Of a DNA stretch of 64,000 bases, positions 23,290-35,859 are shown one piece after another. Under the pieces are notes generated by a model that saw only the letters and a list, made by a program, of their open reading frames with translations, ran no database searches and was not told the DNA's origin. The stretch's first letter is position 1; each line of letters opens with the position of its first letter. Position numbers and translations under genes: made by a program. Source of the stretch: Azadirachta indica (lineage: Eukaryota; Streptophyta; Magnoliopsida; Sapindales; Meliaceae); the NCBI GenBank assembly GCA_022749755.1, contig CM040443.1, positions 16,521,244 through 16,585,243 on the forward strand. Reading direction: 5' to 3'.

Positions 23290-23862
23290 GTACATATATA
23301 TACTTAGACATTTATACATATATCTATATACTAATAGTTTAATTTTCTATAACCAAATGAAATAATATATTAATATTTAAAATTAAAATTAATCATTGAA
23401 ATCATAATTTCAAACCAAATCTGCTTGCTTTTTTCTTTCTCTCCCTTTCTTTCCTTTCTAATTGACCCTCGATTTTCAATTTGAAAACAAAGGTTTATAT
23501 ACACATATATATATATACACATACATTGCTTACCTTATTTAATTATTATATAAATTTTTTTTACACTTGCCACCCACTTAACCTATACACGTAGTGCTCA
23601 AATCCATCCTTAAATTAAGACACATGACGCTCTAATTTCAATCAGACTTTTCAACTTCTCTTTTTATACCTTTTGCCTACAATAAAATTTATATTATTCA
23701 ACAATTCTTTTCTTTTAAAGTCATAAACATATTCATCCTAATCATCATATATTTTTTTAAATATATGTCTTATAAGTTCTAAATTATTATGTCTTTATAT
23801 AATATAAAGTGAATATATCTGACATGTGTATTCTAATTAAAGAAAGGACCCAAGGTATTATA
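23290..23862 (-). mobile_element. Truncated chromovirus LTR (family D), inverted
   Basis: Read on the minus strand from 23862, it follows the start of the 1.7-kb LTRs at 32126 and 39224: TATAATACCTTGGGTC, TTTAATTAGAATACACATGT, ACTTATAAGA, GGTGGCAAGTGT and, further in, TTTGGTTTGAAATT. The match fades near 23290, about one third into the LTR. The rest is missing, so this is a fragment of a second copy of the family, not a full solo LTR. Confidence 0.75.
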
Positions 23863-25319
23863 GATATTAAGACTCTTAACCTTGGTATCAACAAGTTTGA
23901 TATAAAATAAGTTCAACAATCATAATAAATAATATGTTTTCAAATAATGTATCAATTATTTATTAAATTTTAAAATAATTTGTAAACATTATATTCAAAT
24001 CACTTTTAAATGTCAAAACTTAAAAAATGCAACTCAAAATTTAGATTATATTTTTATTTTCCAATTTTGTATTTTCAGTTGTGACCATTAGCTTAAATAA
24101 CAAAGATATCAAAGTTAAGAAACAAAGAATGAAGCTATAGAGGAAATGAAGGTCAAAAATAAAAGCCAAAATTAAAGTGCCCATTTTCGTTAACGAATTC
24201 GGTCTATTTATAATTTGTTATGGCCAATAATACGCAAGCACTTTGGATTCTTGTAATATTTGCATCTCGCAGATGGGTTGGTGATAGAGATGGTAAGGTA
24301 GGGCTGGAAGGTCTTTCTCGTTCCACACTCTATTTTTATTTTAATCCTCATTCCCTACGCATTTTCCAATAAATTTAATAGGGTAGGGATGAAGGATTTC
24401 TATATAGAATATAAACTCCTTATTCCTACTTATCTTCACCATTTTCTTATTTTATTTATATTAAATACTACTAAAATTATTAGGAACATATCATAATATT
24501 ATTTATATGTAATAAATATATTAAATATATAAATTTGACTACTTGATAAGATAAAAATATTATAAATTATAAAAAATTTTAACTAATTACAATCCACACA
24601 TATTTTTATTTTTAAAAAATAATTTATAATATATAATACAATATATGGGGGAATGAGACAAGGTGGGTAGAAACATTGGTTTGTGATCGTGCAAACTCTA
24701 ACCTTACCATGGATATGACCTTGTATATTCATATCTACAAAAAAAGTAATGAATATTAATAAAAAAAGGGTGAAACAAAACGATACAAATGAAAAAATTT
24801 AAAGTTATCGAAAAAAAATAAAATAATTATAGACAAAGTCTTTTTTATAGAATAGACATCTCAAAAATTTTAAAACCTGCATAGACACTATCACATACAT
24901 TCCAAACAACACTTCATATAATCCACTAATTAAGGCCTTAAGCACCCTTACATGGCAAACTACATTAACATACAATGATAAACACATATATGCAACCAAA
25001 GATCCATGCATATTGATTAATATAAATATATATATAGTCTATATAGTGTAACCAAATTAAACAAGTAATATATTTAAGTATACCTATAATGATAATGGAA
25101 ATCCCTCCAGATTATACCTTGTGGTATACGTCTTCTCCTCAGCCTTGGCCTTAGCTAATTACTCCTGATAATAGATAACCTACCTTCTTAGCACTCGGCT
25201 CAATGATCAGTAAGTGTAACACTAAGTAATTGAACCCCATGGATATTAGTTGAACTTATCTAAATCATCAATGAGTCTCAACAACCATAGATTTGCAAGG
25301 TCTCACACGCATACATTAA
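23863..25319. other. Unassigned AT-rich DNA
   Basis: A slightly GC-richer piece near 24230-24420 and a few T/A-rich tracts. A 68-codon minus-strand frame (25011-24805) has no recognised content. Nothing is called. Confidence 0.35.
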
Positions 25320-26572
25320 CTAGGAAACTTAAGAGAGTGGGTGAATTAAGTTTCGAGAATTTTAACAATTTAAAATCAACTTAACAACTAGTGCCAAACA
25401 ATTCAAATTCTTGTCATGCAATACAATAACTTCAATGCACAACTCAATAATCAATATATAAATTATCATAAAACATATTCAAACATGTGTGAGAAATGAG
25501 TAAGAGAGTTGAGAAAGATAACAGTCGATTTTTATATGGTTCGATAAATCTCCAAGCTTAAAGATTTCATTAAACCAAGCCTTGAACACCCTAAGACTCA
25601 AATGATTACAAACATGAGGATTTCCGATACCTCTTAAACCTTACAAGTCATTTCAACCCAAATCACTTCAGTCTAAACACAAGTGATTCCTCACCAAATC
25701 ACTCAATTCATAATTCAAGCAAAAGACCCACTTCTATTACTTAATTTCAAGCAATACAAAGATAGTAATAATGTTTACACCTTCAAATGATTTACAAATA
25801 AAAGAACAAGGTGTGTAAAAGATGAATGTAGCAATTTGTAAGCTCAAGATTGATTTTGATGCTTAAATAATGTTTATGAACTATAAGGATCTTTGGGAAA
25901 TGTTCAAAATCTTCTCCAATGAGTAAAATGACTCATATTTATAGTTTTATTCAAGAATTAGCTGTTACTAGTAGTTAATGGGGCTCAAAATTCAATTTTC
26001 CAGAAGTTTAGTTGACTAAATAGGTTAAGTCAGTCGACCATGTAGCTCAAGTTGGTCAAGCGATGGTGCAACTGACTTTAGGAAGCATTCTGTCTCCAGT
26101 TCAGTTGACTAAGATGGTAAGTTGGTTGACGATGAACATTGTTCACAGATTTAAAAGCTTTGTATTTTGGTCATTTTTCAGGGAAACCTTGTATTCTAGT
26201 TCCTTTTCCAAATTTTAAAAATATGCATTTTGGTCTGATTTTCAAAACTCAAAATATTTGTTTTGAAAAACTTCTTGAGCTTGACACAATTATCGTGCAC
26301 ACTTACATACACAAGTATACAAATACAAAATAAAATACCATATTCTAAGCTTATGTATTGACCTCATGAATTAAGCTCTTTTCTATTTGCTCAAAGGGAT
26401 CCACTTTACTTTTCTCGAAATCTTTGATTTTGCCTATTCTTTAAGTTCTCACAAATGCTCTAATTTTTCATGCTAGAAATAACACAATAAAGCCATAAGA
26501 AAAATTTAGTTAATAATAGATGTCAAGGTTTGTTATTATAAAAAGAAATGATTATGAGCCTTAATGCTAACA
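25320..26572 (-). mobile_element. SIRE/Maximus-like copia LTR, left copy (3' LTR)
   Basis: Diverged direct partner of 29171-30462. Both contain, in order on the plus strand, a GAGTGGGTGAATTAAG-like word, TGTGTGAG, AxTTTTTATxTGGxTC, a series of CCTTACACC/CCTTAAACC words, GTTGACTAA/GTCGACC words, and an end at GCTAACA (26566-26572). On the minus strand the LTR starts TGTTAGCATTAAGG. Its left border is set only by where similarity fades. Confidence 0.55.
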
Positions 26573-27069
26573 ATTGTTTTACTAAAATGCCCATAAGTTT
26601 AACAGTCAACTAATGGTCAATTATGGTCAATTAACGTTCAAAGAGATGTATGCATGGATTTCCTCAAATCTTCCATTTATATGTGGTTTTCGTAAACCTT
26701 GGGGCAGGTATGTGTTAATTCCCCTTTATTAATATTTAACAACTTAATTTCATTACATAATAAGCATAACTTTAAAACCATCACAACTTATTGGATTTCA
26801 ATATTGAATGAATCATTTTTAAAAGTAATATTTGACATTATTTTTAAAATGATATTTTGAAAATTCTGAAAATGGTGCTTTTAAGAATAGAACACATGTT
26901 TAGTAATAATTATTAAAAATTAGTCTTTCAAATATTGAGCACTTGTTTGTTATTATTTTTTAATATGAATGAGATAGTTGTTTTAAGGAAAAAATTATAA
27001 TTAATTTAAAAGCTTATTTTTAAATAGCGAAAAACAATAACAAGTTAGTATATTTGGTAACATTTTTCA
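26573..27069. other. Element interior or foreign DNA, nothing recognised
   Basis: AT-rich, with two GTCAATTA-GGTCAATTA repeats near 26605-26635. No coding seen. It lies where the pol genes of the SIRE-like element should be, which implies a large deletion. Confidence 0.35.
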
Positions 27070-27965
27070 AATGGCATTTTTAAAAATGGAAAAATTTTAC
27101 ATACCTCCCTTTAGGTTTGTCAAAACCACATATAGAGAAAAAGTATGATTCAATTCATAGGTACCTCCTATCTAATTTAACCCATCTGATTTAACGAAAA
27201 CTCACTTTTTTGACTAAAATAGACAAGGTTGATTGAACTTCCAAGGGTAGAAAGGGTGCAAATTTCTGTCAAACATTTGATTGACCAAATTTGCCACCCA
27301 ATTGACTAAAAATGCCATCTGATCGATCGTATTTTGTGTTTTTCAAATATGAGTTTTTGGTTTGTGAATCTAATTGACCAAATATACCGCCTAGTCGACT
27401 GAATTGCATAAAAATTTGAACTTTTTATCTCATAATGACTAGTTTTTGAAGAAAATATAAAATGGCACTCTTCATTTTGTTCTAAATATCTTTTTGACCT
27501 TATTTTAAAAAACCCTAGAGTTCTATAAACACGAATTCTTAAGCTTAAATTCATGCAACATACGTTCGGATCTCCAAGTGCATTCAACTTCAACATTCAC
27601 CCTTGCGGAAAACAAACTTGTAAGTTTTTCTCTTTTATTCTTGTTCAATTTTGTTGTAAGAAAGTGAAAAAAGTGGGTCTTTTACTTAATTAAGTGATAT
27701 TATATGTATTTGGGGTGAGCCAAACATTGTAAAGGTTATGGGATACTAAAAATCTTAGGTTGTAATTGTTAAGTCTTGTGGGATCAAGACTTGTGATTAG
27801 TGAAAAATTCCAGTGCATCTTGAAGGAGTGGATGTAGGCGAAGTTATTATCATGCAACTGTAAATCTTGTGTTCATTTCTCCATTCTTTAAACGCTCATG
27901 TTTATGCTTAGTTTGAATTTGTGATTATTAGGGTTAAAAGTTAAATTTGGTATATTTCATAAGCA
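27070..27965 (+). mobile_element. Possible plus-strand LTR remnant of a related copia element
   Basis: The stretch has the general make-up of SIRE-type LTRs read on the plus strand: TTGACCAAAT and GTCGACTGA words, a possible transcription-start-to-GTAAGTTTTTC part near 27600-27630, then AGTGGATGTAGGCGAAG near 27828. It is inverted relative to the two LTRs on either side. No partner or primer site was found. Confidence 0.3.
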
Positions 27966-27983
27966 AATATTGTATTCGGTTGA

Positions 27984-29150
27984 GTGTTTTTCTCCACGAC
28001 AAATCCTTTAAGGGACCACCCATTATTCCTTGATTTCAGTAACTATAATAATATTCAAGTTTTGCACTTTGGTACCCACAATGCTTTGGGCCCTTCTATG
28101 TTAATTTTGGTTCCCTTTGGAACCCAAATCTTTTTAATTGCAACATATACATTTTTCTTAACAGGGCATGCATACCTTATGAGCCATGCCATTACAATAA
28201 TTCTATGTAATTTTGGAATCACTCATAGAGGTAGCCTTCGCAAAATAGCTTTTCAAATATTTTTGGTTTAATACGAGACTTGCATCCAATACATCCTTTG
28301 TCAAAAATATATTTCTGAGATCCAAACAATTTTTCAAAATTCTTTTGATCATTGGTGAATTTCAAAACAATTTGATTTAAATCAGTGGCCTTTTCCTTGA
28401 GCGCTTCATTTTCTTTTGTTAGATCATGAAATTTTGATCTCTCAAGGTTTTGTGAGACACAGAACTGGTTTTTTAGAAAATCAATTTCTCTTTAAAAGTC
28501 TTTTCTATCTCCTTAAAAAAAAAGTTGACTTTCTCTTGCAAACTATCTTTTTTATTCCTCTAAATTCATTTTCCTTTTTCAAATTTTTTCATAAGTTTCA
28601 TACAATTCCTCATATGCTTTTGACAATTCATCATATGAAAAAGTAGATTTGGACTCACTTACCTCATCATCTCCAAATTCCATAAAGCATATGTTTATGT
28701 CTTCATTTTTACTCTTATCTTTATGCTTGGTGTAGTAGTATAAGAGTTCTAAGACAATCACCATTTTGTAAATTGTTCAATTTCTTGACCTCATCAATTT
28801 GGTTTGTACCTTCATAAGATTCCTCCAAAGCCAACCAAATATTATATGCATAATCAAACATGAAAAGCCTATTTATCACATTTTTATCCAATCCATAAAA
28901 GCTTTTCTATTTAAAGAGTCATTTTTTCTATCTACATCATTCCACTCTTTTTTAAGTTTTGGAATGAATTTACTATTACAAACAGTATCCCAAAGTTCAT
29001 AATCTAAGGATTGCAAACATATTCTCATCCTAATTTTCTAATATGCAAAATCAATGCCATCTAAAAATGGTGGTTCAGTGGTTGATTGTCCCTCAATGTA
29101 TCCTAAGGTTGTCATGGATCACTATAAGATAGTTAAATCTTTTTCTAAAG
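27984..29150 (-). pseudogene. SIRE/Maximus-like copia gag remnant
   Basis: Minus-strand frames show the acidic and coiled-coil middle of SIRE-type gag: ICFMEFGDDEVSES, SFSYDELSKAYEELYETYEK (28700-28590), a Lys/Asp/Leu-rich helix near 28430-28310 (NDQKNFEKLFGSQ), and a GPKALWVPK-like box near 28100-28070, which marks the region after the zinc knuckle. It starts just downstream of a primer-binding site (29168-29153). RT, integrase and protease are not seen to the left. Multiple stops and frame changes make it inactive. Confidence 0.6.
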
Positions 29151-29152
29151 TA

Positions 29153-29168
29153 CCTCGATCTTATACCA
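29153..29168 (-). other. Primer-binding site of the SIRE-like element
   Basis: Minus strand 29168-29153 reads TGGTATAAGATCGAGG, two bases past an LTR end in TTTCA. It resembles the initiator-Met tRNA primer site (TGGTATCAGAGC) with a few changes. It fixes 29171 as the inner end of the right LTR and the minus strand as the coding strand. Confidence 0.7.
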
Positions 29169-29170
29169 AT

Positions 29171-30462
29171 TGAAATTATAATTTGGCAACCCAAGAGGGG
29201 GGTAAATTTTTTTTAAAAAAATTAACAAACTAAGTATGCAACCTAAATTCTATCCATGCAATTTTAAATCATCTAAAGAACAATGCGATACACACAATTT
29301 CAATAATTAGTATATAATTTATCACAATTAAATTCCAAGTGTGTGTGAGTAAATATGTGAAAATATAAACATAAAATGAAAGTAGTGTGAGAGAAATCAA
29401 ACATAGTAATTTTTATGTGGCTCAGCAAACTTAAGCCCACACGTATGCCTCCAAACTGCATGCTTGAAGATTGTACTACTTTTACTATCAAAACCAAAGG
29501 CAAACAAATACAGCTCCAAGTGGATTTTTGGGTACCACTCAAACCTTACACCAAAAGAACTTCATGAGGGCCTCTCCAACCTTACACTAGGTGACTTTCA
29601 AGTGTTAGTTATACCTTAAATCTAAGAGTGTTTTCCTTACACTCAGATGCAAGAATTAGAAAAGGAATATACTTGATAAAAGAATTTTATTAAGTGTAAA
29701 CAATCTTTTCAAACAATAATACAAATGAAAACTAGAGTGTAATGAATTGAATGGATGATTTACATAAGTAAGCTCAAAATCTTTGTATAAAAATTGTTTT
29801 TCAAGTGTGTAAAAATTGTTCCAAATGCATTTATACTAGTATTTATAGTGAAATTTATAAAACTAGCAATTACTAACTGTTAGAGGTCAAAATTTGAATT
29901 TTTCTCAAGTTTGGTCGACTGTTATGGTCATTTTTGTCGACCAATTTTTTCACTATTTTCTGGTTCATCTGAACTAGTTCGCCTAAACTGGGTACAATAA
30001 AACCAGTTTTCCAACATATTTGAAAACTTAGCATTTTAGTTCTTTTTTCAGGTTTTCAAAACCTTATAATTTGGTCCTTAGAAAACTTATGGTTATTTTT
30101 TACATATTCAAAATTTTTAAATAAAAAGTCATATAACTATATGAATTTTTGAAAAGCATTAAGCATGTATTTTAATAAAAAGGATTTTGAGCTTTTAAGT
30201 GCAAATCAATATTCAATTCAAAGACATATTACAAATAAAAATTCACTTAATGTGTATGTCTTTAATTCTTCAAATCTTCTCTTCAATTTGCTCTTGGTGC
30301 TTCTAATTTTGCTCTTTATGAAGGCTTTGATTTTGGATATCCTTCTCTTCCAAATTTTCGTAAAAGCAACACAAATAATACTATAAGAAGAATTTGGTTA
30401 GTCAAGAATATGAATGTTTGTTGTCATAAAAAAAAAATGACTCATGAACCTTAGAGCTAACT
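29171..30462 (-). mobile_element. SIRE/Maximus-like copia LTR, right copy (5' LTR)
   Basis: Bounded on the left by the primer site and on the right by GCTAACT (30456-30462), the counterpart of GCTAACA in the left copy. It carries tandem CCTTACACxxxAG words near 29540-29640, and a GTCGAC-type region near 29925-29945. About 1.29 kb against about 1.25 kb for the left copy. Confidence 0.6.
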
Positions 30463-30667
30463 TGGTCCACCTTTCAAGTTTTAAAAACTTATAGTTTGTC
30501 TTGACTTTCAAGACTTAAAACATTTGTTTTGGAAAATTCTTGAGTTTGCCCAAAACATCATATAGACTAACATACAAAAGCATACAAATATAATACAAAA
30601 TGAAATTCGGTTGATTCTCTTTTTTATTTCTTGCATTGGACCATTTATTTTGTAATAATCAAAATTC

Positions 30668-32125
30668 GGGTTTGTATAACACTACGTCAATAGTTGTTTC
30701 TGACTATACAATTCGCAAGTACATAGAGTCACATCAAGAATAAGTGTTTGAGTTTTTCAAGTTCTAAACTAATTACTGCAATTATGGTAAATTCATTTTA
30801 TCTAAGCAATCATTACTTAAATAAGTGAAAATAAAAAAGAAAATATAAAATATAATTGCTAATTTGATAACAAAAAATAGAAATACAACAAATGGAGCTA
30901 ATAACGTGAGTGTGTGGAAATTGATATGAACTAGTCCTAAGGCCTTGACTTTATCTAATTATTATCGTGTTTCTTCTAATTAGGATTTGTAATGCTTTCA
31001 ATTTCAATACACTAATCACGATTAGAAATTGATCTCATTCCCTTTCTCGAGTGCTAAACAATTCCTGTGTATATTTAACTCAGTTGATATCCGTATCTGA
31101 CTCGATTAGTTACACGTTCATTTAGCCTTACAGGGTATTAGCCACTAGGGATTCGCTCACCTCCTAGTCTCCTAATATTCCTAATGTTAAATTGGTATTT
31201 AGATAACGATATCCTACCAAATTCTCAATAATCTAAACTGTGTTTCCCAATCTCTATAAATAAATGAAACTCTCTTAAGCACTAATTCAGTCATGATTAA
31301 TCAAATAATTCATCAAACAATAAATTATAGGCATTACATACAAGGAAAATACAAACGACTGAAATTGACTAATGTTAACAAATGCCAAATTAATCAAAAA
31401 ATGATTCAATTAGATTACATCAAGATTCTAGAATATTAAGTATAGTGCAACATATCATAAAACAATATCAAATTCATACTCATAATCTCAAAATAATTAA
31501 AATAATAAAAACAATATGAAGTTCAAGACAAATATTAGAGTTTAAGAAGTTTAATCTACCAAACTTTACGTATTCTTCCAAATTCTTCAAGATATGTGGT
31601 TCTCTCTCTTTAGGATTTTCTCTCTTTTTCACTGTTTCTCACTCTATAAACTCCCTTTCTAAAATTGGATAAAAGGTGGCTAATATTTGAAAAACACAAA
31701 AACCTAGGAATGGCCAAATTTGGCCATCCAAAGTCAATACAACGGTCGAAAATAGCTCAGGGATGTCACTTAAGTTGCACAAGATGCACACGCATAAGGC
31801 TAGAGGAGTGTGTATAGGGGGCTTGGCGCTAGTGCACTTGTGCCTCTAGTAATCAACAGTAATGGCACTCATATACCACTCTCTGGGCCAACTTGGCCTT
31901 TGTCTAGCCACGTACGTGTGCCATGCTTGCTATTTAGAGTGGTTCTCTATTGCTTTTATGCATCAAATTCTAGTTCATCCTTTCCATTTGCTTTTTCTCC
32001 TATTGCTTCTTTTCATGCATAACTCACCTTGGATTAATGTTTTTTTGCCTTCCTATGCATGAACACAAAAGTTCATCAAATAACACCAAGGCTTAAGAGT
32101 TTATGCAAATATTTGAGTTTGAAGG
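30668..32125 (-). mobile_element. Athila-like 3' LTR, distal part (split by a chromovirus)
   Basis: Bases 30716-31345 match 46166-46830 in the same orientation (CATTACTTxAATAAGTxAAAATA, AAATATAAAATATAATTGCTAAT, CTCTCGAGTGCT, CCTATGTATATTTAACT and TTCATTTAGCCTT). The left boundary is where this match starts. The LTR continues right to 32125, where a chromovirus with a 5-bp target duplication begins, and resumes at 40932-40969, whose outer end is TGATAAGTG (minus strand). The rejoined LTR would be about 1.45 kb, an ordinary Athila LTR length. Confidence 0.6.
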
Positions 32126-33816
32126 TGTCATACTTGGGGTCATTGCTTTAATTAGAATACACATGTTGCTTCCATCCACGTTATATTATATAAGGACATA
32201 ATCATTTAGAACTTATAAGATAGATATATTTATTAAAAAAATATGTTAATTTTATTTAAAAAAATAGAATTATTAGATAATATAAATTTTATTGTGGGCA
32301 AAATGTATAAAAAGAGAAGTTGAAGGATTTAATTGAAATTAGGATGCAATGTGTCTTAATTTAAGAATGGATTTGGGCATTATGTGTATAGGCTAAGTGG
32401 GTGGCAGGTGTTAAAAGAAAATTTTATATAATAATTAAATAAGGTAAGTGGTGGATATATATATATTTATATATACACGTAAACCTTTGTTTTCAAATTG
32501 AAAAATGAAGATCAAACAGAAAGGAAAGAAAAGGAGAGAAAGGAAAAAGAAGGCATATTTGGTTTAAAATTTTGATTTTGATGATTAATTTTAATTTTTA
32601 AGGATTAGTATATTACTTCATTTAGTTGTAGAAAGTTAAACTATAGTATATATGTTTAAATATAAATACATTTTAGGTATTAAAATTTGAATTTTTGGAT
32701 CATCATTCATTATTATTTCTTAAATCAGCAGTAGGAGATGATTGGGAGAAGGACAACTAACATAGGCATAAAAATTACCACACGTGTGTCAAGTAAGTAT
32801 TGATATGCATTTGGTGGATTTTAGTTTTAAAATTGAAAAGTAGGGTGTTTTATTACAGCTAATGTTTTGATAAATGCATATGAAATTCCTGAATCATCAC
32901 ATATTGATCCAATTAATTGTTTTTTGAATTGGGTTTAAATAGTAATTTTTATATGAATGTTAAATTTTTAAATACAGTGAGAAAATTGTATCAACACATG
33001 TTGCGTTTTTATAAATGTATGATTTGTATGCAAATGTTGTGAATATATTTGATAAATGAAAATGTGATGGCCACGGTTGTTGTTGTGATGTGGCACCAGT
33101 GTTTGCGGTGACGATCCCTATGAATAATATCCCTAAAGGTCGTTTCTGTTGGGACGACAGTCCCTAAGAATAACGCCCCTATAGATCATTTTTTATGGGA
33201 TGACGATGCTTGGGAATAATGCCCCTAAAATATGTATGACAAGTTTTTAGGGTAACGGTCCTTTGGAACAATGCTCGTAAAGTACGCAAGCACAAAATTT
33301 ATGAATATTTTGATGAAATTACGTGTTTTACGTTGTTCTCATTAATATTGAAATTGAAATTTTGATTCAATATTCTGTTATACTTTTTGTTGGAAATTAA
33401 AAAGTGCTTTTATTTTCAAACTTATTTATTACAAATTTTAAAACTGTCTTTATATATAAATATTTATTGGACATTACCTCATTCCTACTTTTTAGATTTA
33501 GATAATGCTAAAGATTTATAAGTAGAAGACAAAGGATATATCAGGACCAAGATTTTACTACTTTTGAAACTATATGTAATTATAGGAGCAGGATTTTGCA
33601 ATGTATGATTTTGATGTAATTTCTATGCTTGTATTTAGAAGTTAGAAGTTTTAGAATCGATTATATTTTGTTAATTAATGAAATGACATAGTTAGTATTT
33701 AATTTTATTGGGAATGTATACAGTGAAATTTTATAACTTATAAGATTATATATATGACGTACATTACATTATAACAGAAATTCTGCCGAAATTTCATAGA
33801 ATTAAGAGATGTTACT
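32126..33816 (+). repeat. 5' LTR of the chromovirus
   Basis: Starts TGTCATAC right after GAAGG and ends GATGTTACT before the primer site. Includes a run of about four 46-bp units (33107-33288) that is also present in the 3' LTR. The usual CA end has been lost. Confidence 0.85.
33107..33288 (+). repeat. LTR-internal tandem repeat, about 46-bp unit
   Basis: Four diverged units, each built on GGTGACGGTCC-x-GGAATAATGCCCCTAAAG, with copies starting near 33107, 33152, 33198 and 33251. The same array lies at about 40221-40404 in the 3' LTR, so it belongs to the family. Confidence 0.75.
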
Positions 33817-33821
33817 AACAT

Positions 33822-33833
33822 TAGCATTAAAGC
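33822..33833 (+). other. Degenerate primer-binding site of the chromovirus
   Basis: TAGCATTAAAGC five bases after the 5' LTR lines up with the initiator-Met primer site TGGTATCAGAGC at eight of twelve positions. All four differences are transitions (G-A, T-C, C-T, G-A). The following CTTAGG also fits elements of this type. Confidence 0.6.
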
Positions 33834-33960
33834 TTAGGGTTAGGATTCTGTAGACATATCTTATGATAGTGGGAAAGTTTTTAGAGACATTTTAGCTTGT
33901 GTTACTTATACTTTATTCTTGTATATAAAATTTTAGTTGTAATATATTTGGCCTTGTAAT

Positions 33961-34410
33961 ATGGGAAAGACCAAATATGACAGGAGGACTTGTGTAAATT
34001 GGAATAAGCAATGTGTTCTAGGTGGCATTTTTGTGAAGGACTTAAGAAGGATGTACACTAATAGGATGAGAGAGAAATTGGCAAGGACTATTATGCATTA
34101 TTTAGATACTGATCCAGGTCTGCGTACTCCTGAAGATGTAAACAATGAGGCATTAATGGGTCTAAAGGTTTATGGTAAGGCAGCGAATTAGAATAAACTC
34201 GTGACACGACGTTTATACTATACTAGAAGATTTCTAAATGCTTATAGGACTGAAAGGTGTTGGATGAAGAAATTAAAAGAAAATTTAGCAGGTGAGGAAA
34301 GTACAACGAGTGGTACTAATGAGAAGCAATCAGTAACACTAGATCCCTTTCCTATTAGGATGGAGGAACCTTTTGAGCCTATTGTTATCGAAGATACTGA
34401 TGCAAAGTAG
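33961..34410 (+). pseudogene. Unrecognised extra reading frame between 5' LTR and gag
   Basis: A 450-bp frame with a single internal TAG (34189-34191). The first part is 76 codons from ATG at 33961 and continues in the same frame to TAG at 34408-34410. The product would be about 149 residues, basic in the first half (for example GKTKYDRRTCVNWNKQC and RMREKLAR) and acidic at the end (EPFEPIVIEDTDAK). No transmembrane segment, zinc knuckle or retroelement domain is visible and I do not recognise it. About 315 bases of AT-rich non-coding DNA separate it from gag. It could be an accessory protein of this element lineage, a captured host fragment, or an old gag N-terminus. Its length in such AT-rich, decayed DNA argues for former coding use. 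Confidence 0.45.
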
Positions 34411-34725
34411 TGGTGAGATAGTGTAGGGAAAACAAACTGGATAACGACTAACCTTTTGTATGTATATAGTGTTTTTGTATATACCTATATAGGGTAACTT
34501 AAGTTTTGTTATCCTTTGAGTGTCCTTCGTTGGTTTTGCTGTAAAAAATTATAAACTTATATAATTAATGACTTTTGTTTTACTTGCGTTATTGAGACTT
34601 ATTTATTTTGTGTTGCTTTACTTTGACTGTTGTGACATGAAATATATTGTTTCAATATATCTAATAATAAAGAAATAGAGGTATCTTCACAACGAGGAGA
34701 AAAGTTTGGTGAGTTTTGCGAAACG

Positions 34726-35850
34726 ATGAGAAAATTTGTTACTGCTCTTCGCGGGATTACCAGTAATTCCTAAAATCAGGATAATGATAATAGAGGTCAT
34801 AATATGTTAGCGTTGAGTGAATTCAAGAAACTAAATCCTCTAACTTTCAGTGGAAAGTCTAGTCCATTAATTGGTGAGGAATAGGTGGAACAAATTAATT
34901 GACTTCTTAATGCTATGCAAGTACCCAAAGATATTTGGGTTAAATTTGCAACATTTTAATTAACCGAGCAAGCAAATCATTGGTGGAATACTGTTATGAT
35001 TACAAAACCGGAGGAAGAATGGACATGTGATGCTTTCAAAGAAGCTTTTATGGGCAAATATTGTTCTGAGGAATTTCATGATGCCATGCTAAATGAATTT
35101 ATTCATTTAACTCTCAGAAGTATGACAGTGGTACAATATGAGGCGAGGTTTGAAGCACTAAGCCGGTTTGCTACCTCAATGATTTCGAAAGAAAAAGACA
35201 AAACTAAGCAATTTGTGCAAGGTTTAAGGCCGTCACTTCAACACAAACTTATAGTGTTGAACCTTCAGAACTATTCAGAAGTGGTTGAATGAGCCTTGAT
35301 GATAAAATAAGATGAGGAAGAGATCAAGCAAATAGTGAAATCAAAGAAGAGAAGTTCTAAACAAAAGCTTCCTAGGTAGGAAGAGAAGAGACAAATGAAA
35401 TGTTAGTCTCCAATCCATGATAATCAAGATTCCCATAAGATGCCAGGTATGTATTTTGAGTGTGGACAACAAGGTTATCATCAAAATATATGTCTGCATT
35501 TAAGGCAAACACAAGGTTAAATAACCAAATCTATTTAGGGGAGCAACTAAGATGACCAGAGGTCTCATATACCTCTAGTTGTGTGTTTTGAATATGGAGA
35601 ATGTAGCCATTATCAAAATTAGTGTCCATATTTGATGCAAGCACCGAGTCAAATAACTAGCTCAAAATAGGGGAATGCTCAGTTAGTAGCACAACAAAGT
35701 CAACAAAGTAGGCAACCATAGCAAAGAAATTATGAGCAATCACCTCAGAGGTCCCAAGTGCTACAAGGGCGATGAAGACCTAAAGTTCAGGGCTGGGTTA
35801 CCACTCAAGATGTAGATTGACCAGATCATGCTGTAGTAGAAGACTTAGGC
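34726..35850 (+). pseudogene. Chromovirus gag remnant
   Basis: From ATG 34726 (MRKFVTALRGITS) the frame runs through LSEFKKLNPLTFSGKSS, LTEQANHWWNTVM and FKEAFMGKYCSEEFHDAML, the core of plant chromovirus gag, then RFEALSRFATSMI and KQFVQGLRP. It is broken by stops at about 34884, 34912, 34959 and 35290. Downstream are two zinc-knuckle-like pieces, FECGQQGYHQNIC (near 35456) and VCFEYGECSHYQN (near 35580), each with altered Cys or His residues, and Gln-rich linkers. Two knuckles and a Gln-rich linker are usual for this clade. The longest open piece is 34996-35292. Confidence 0.85.
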
Positions 35851-35859
35851 TAGAATATT

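Noticed and set aside
30165..30386. 73-codon plus-strand frame
   Set aside because: Lies inside the SIRE-like LTR on the opposite strand and is not kept in the left LTR copy.
31810..32062. Two overlapping plus-strand frames of about 70 codons
   Set aside because: They overlap each other in different frames inside the Athila-like LTR, which codes for nothing; one is simply a GC-richer part of the LTR.
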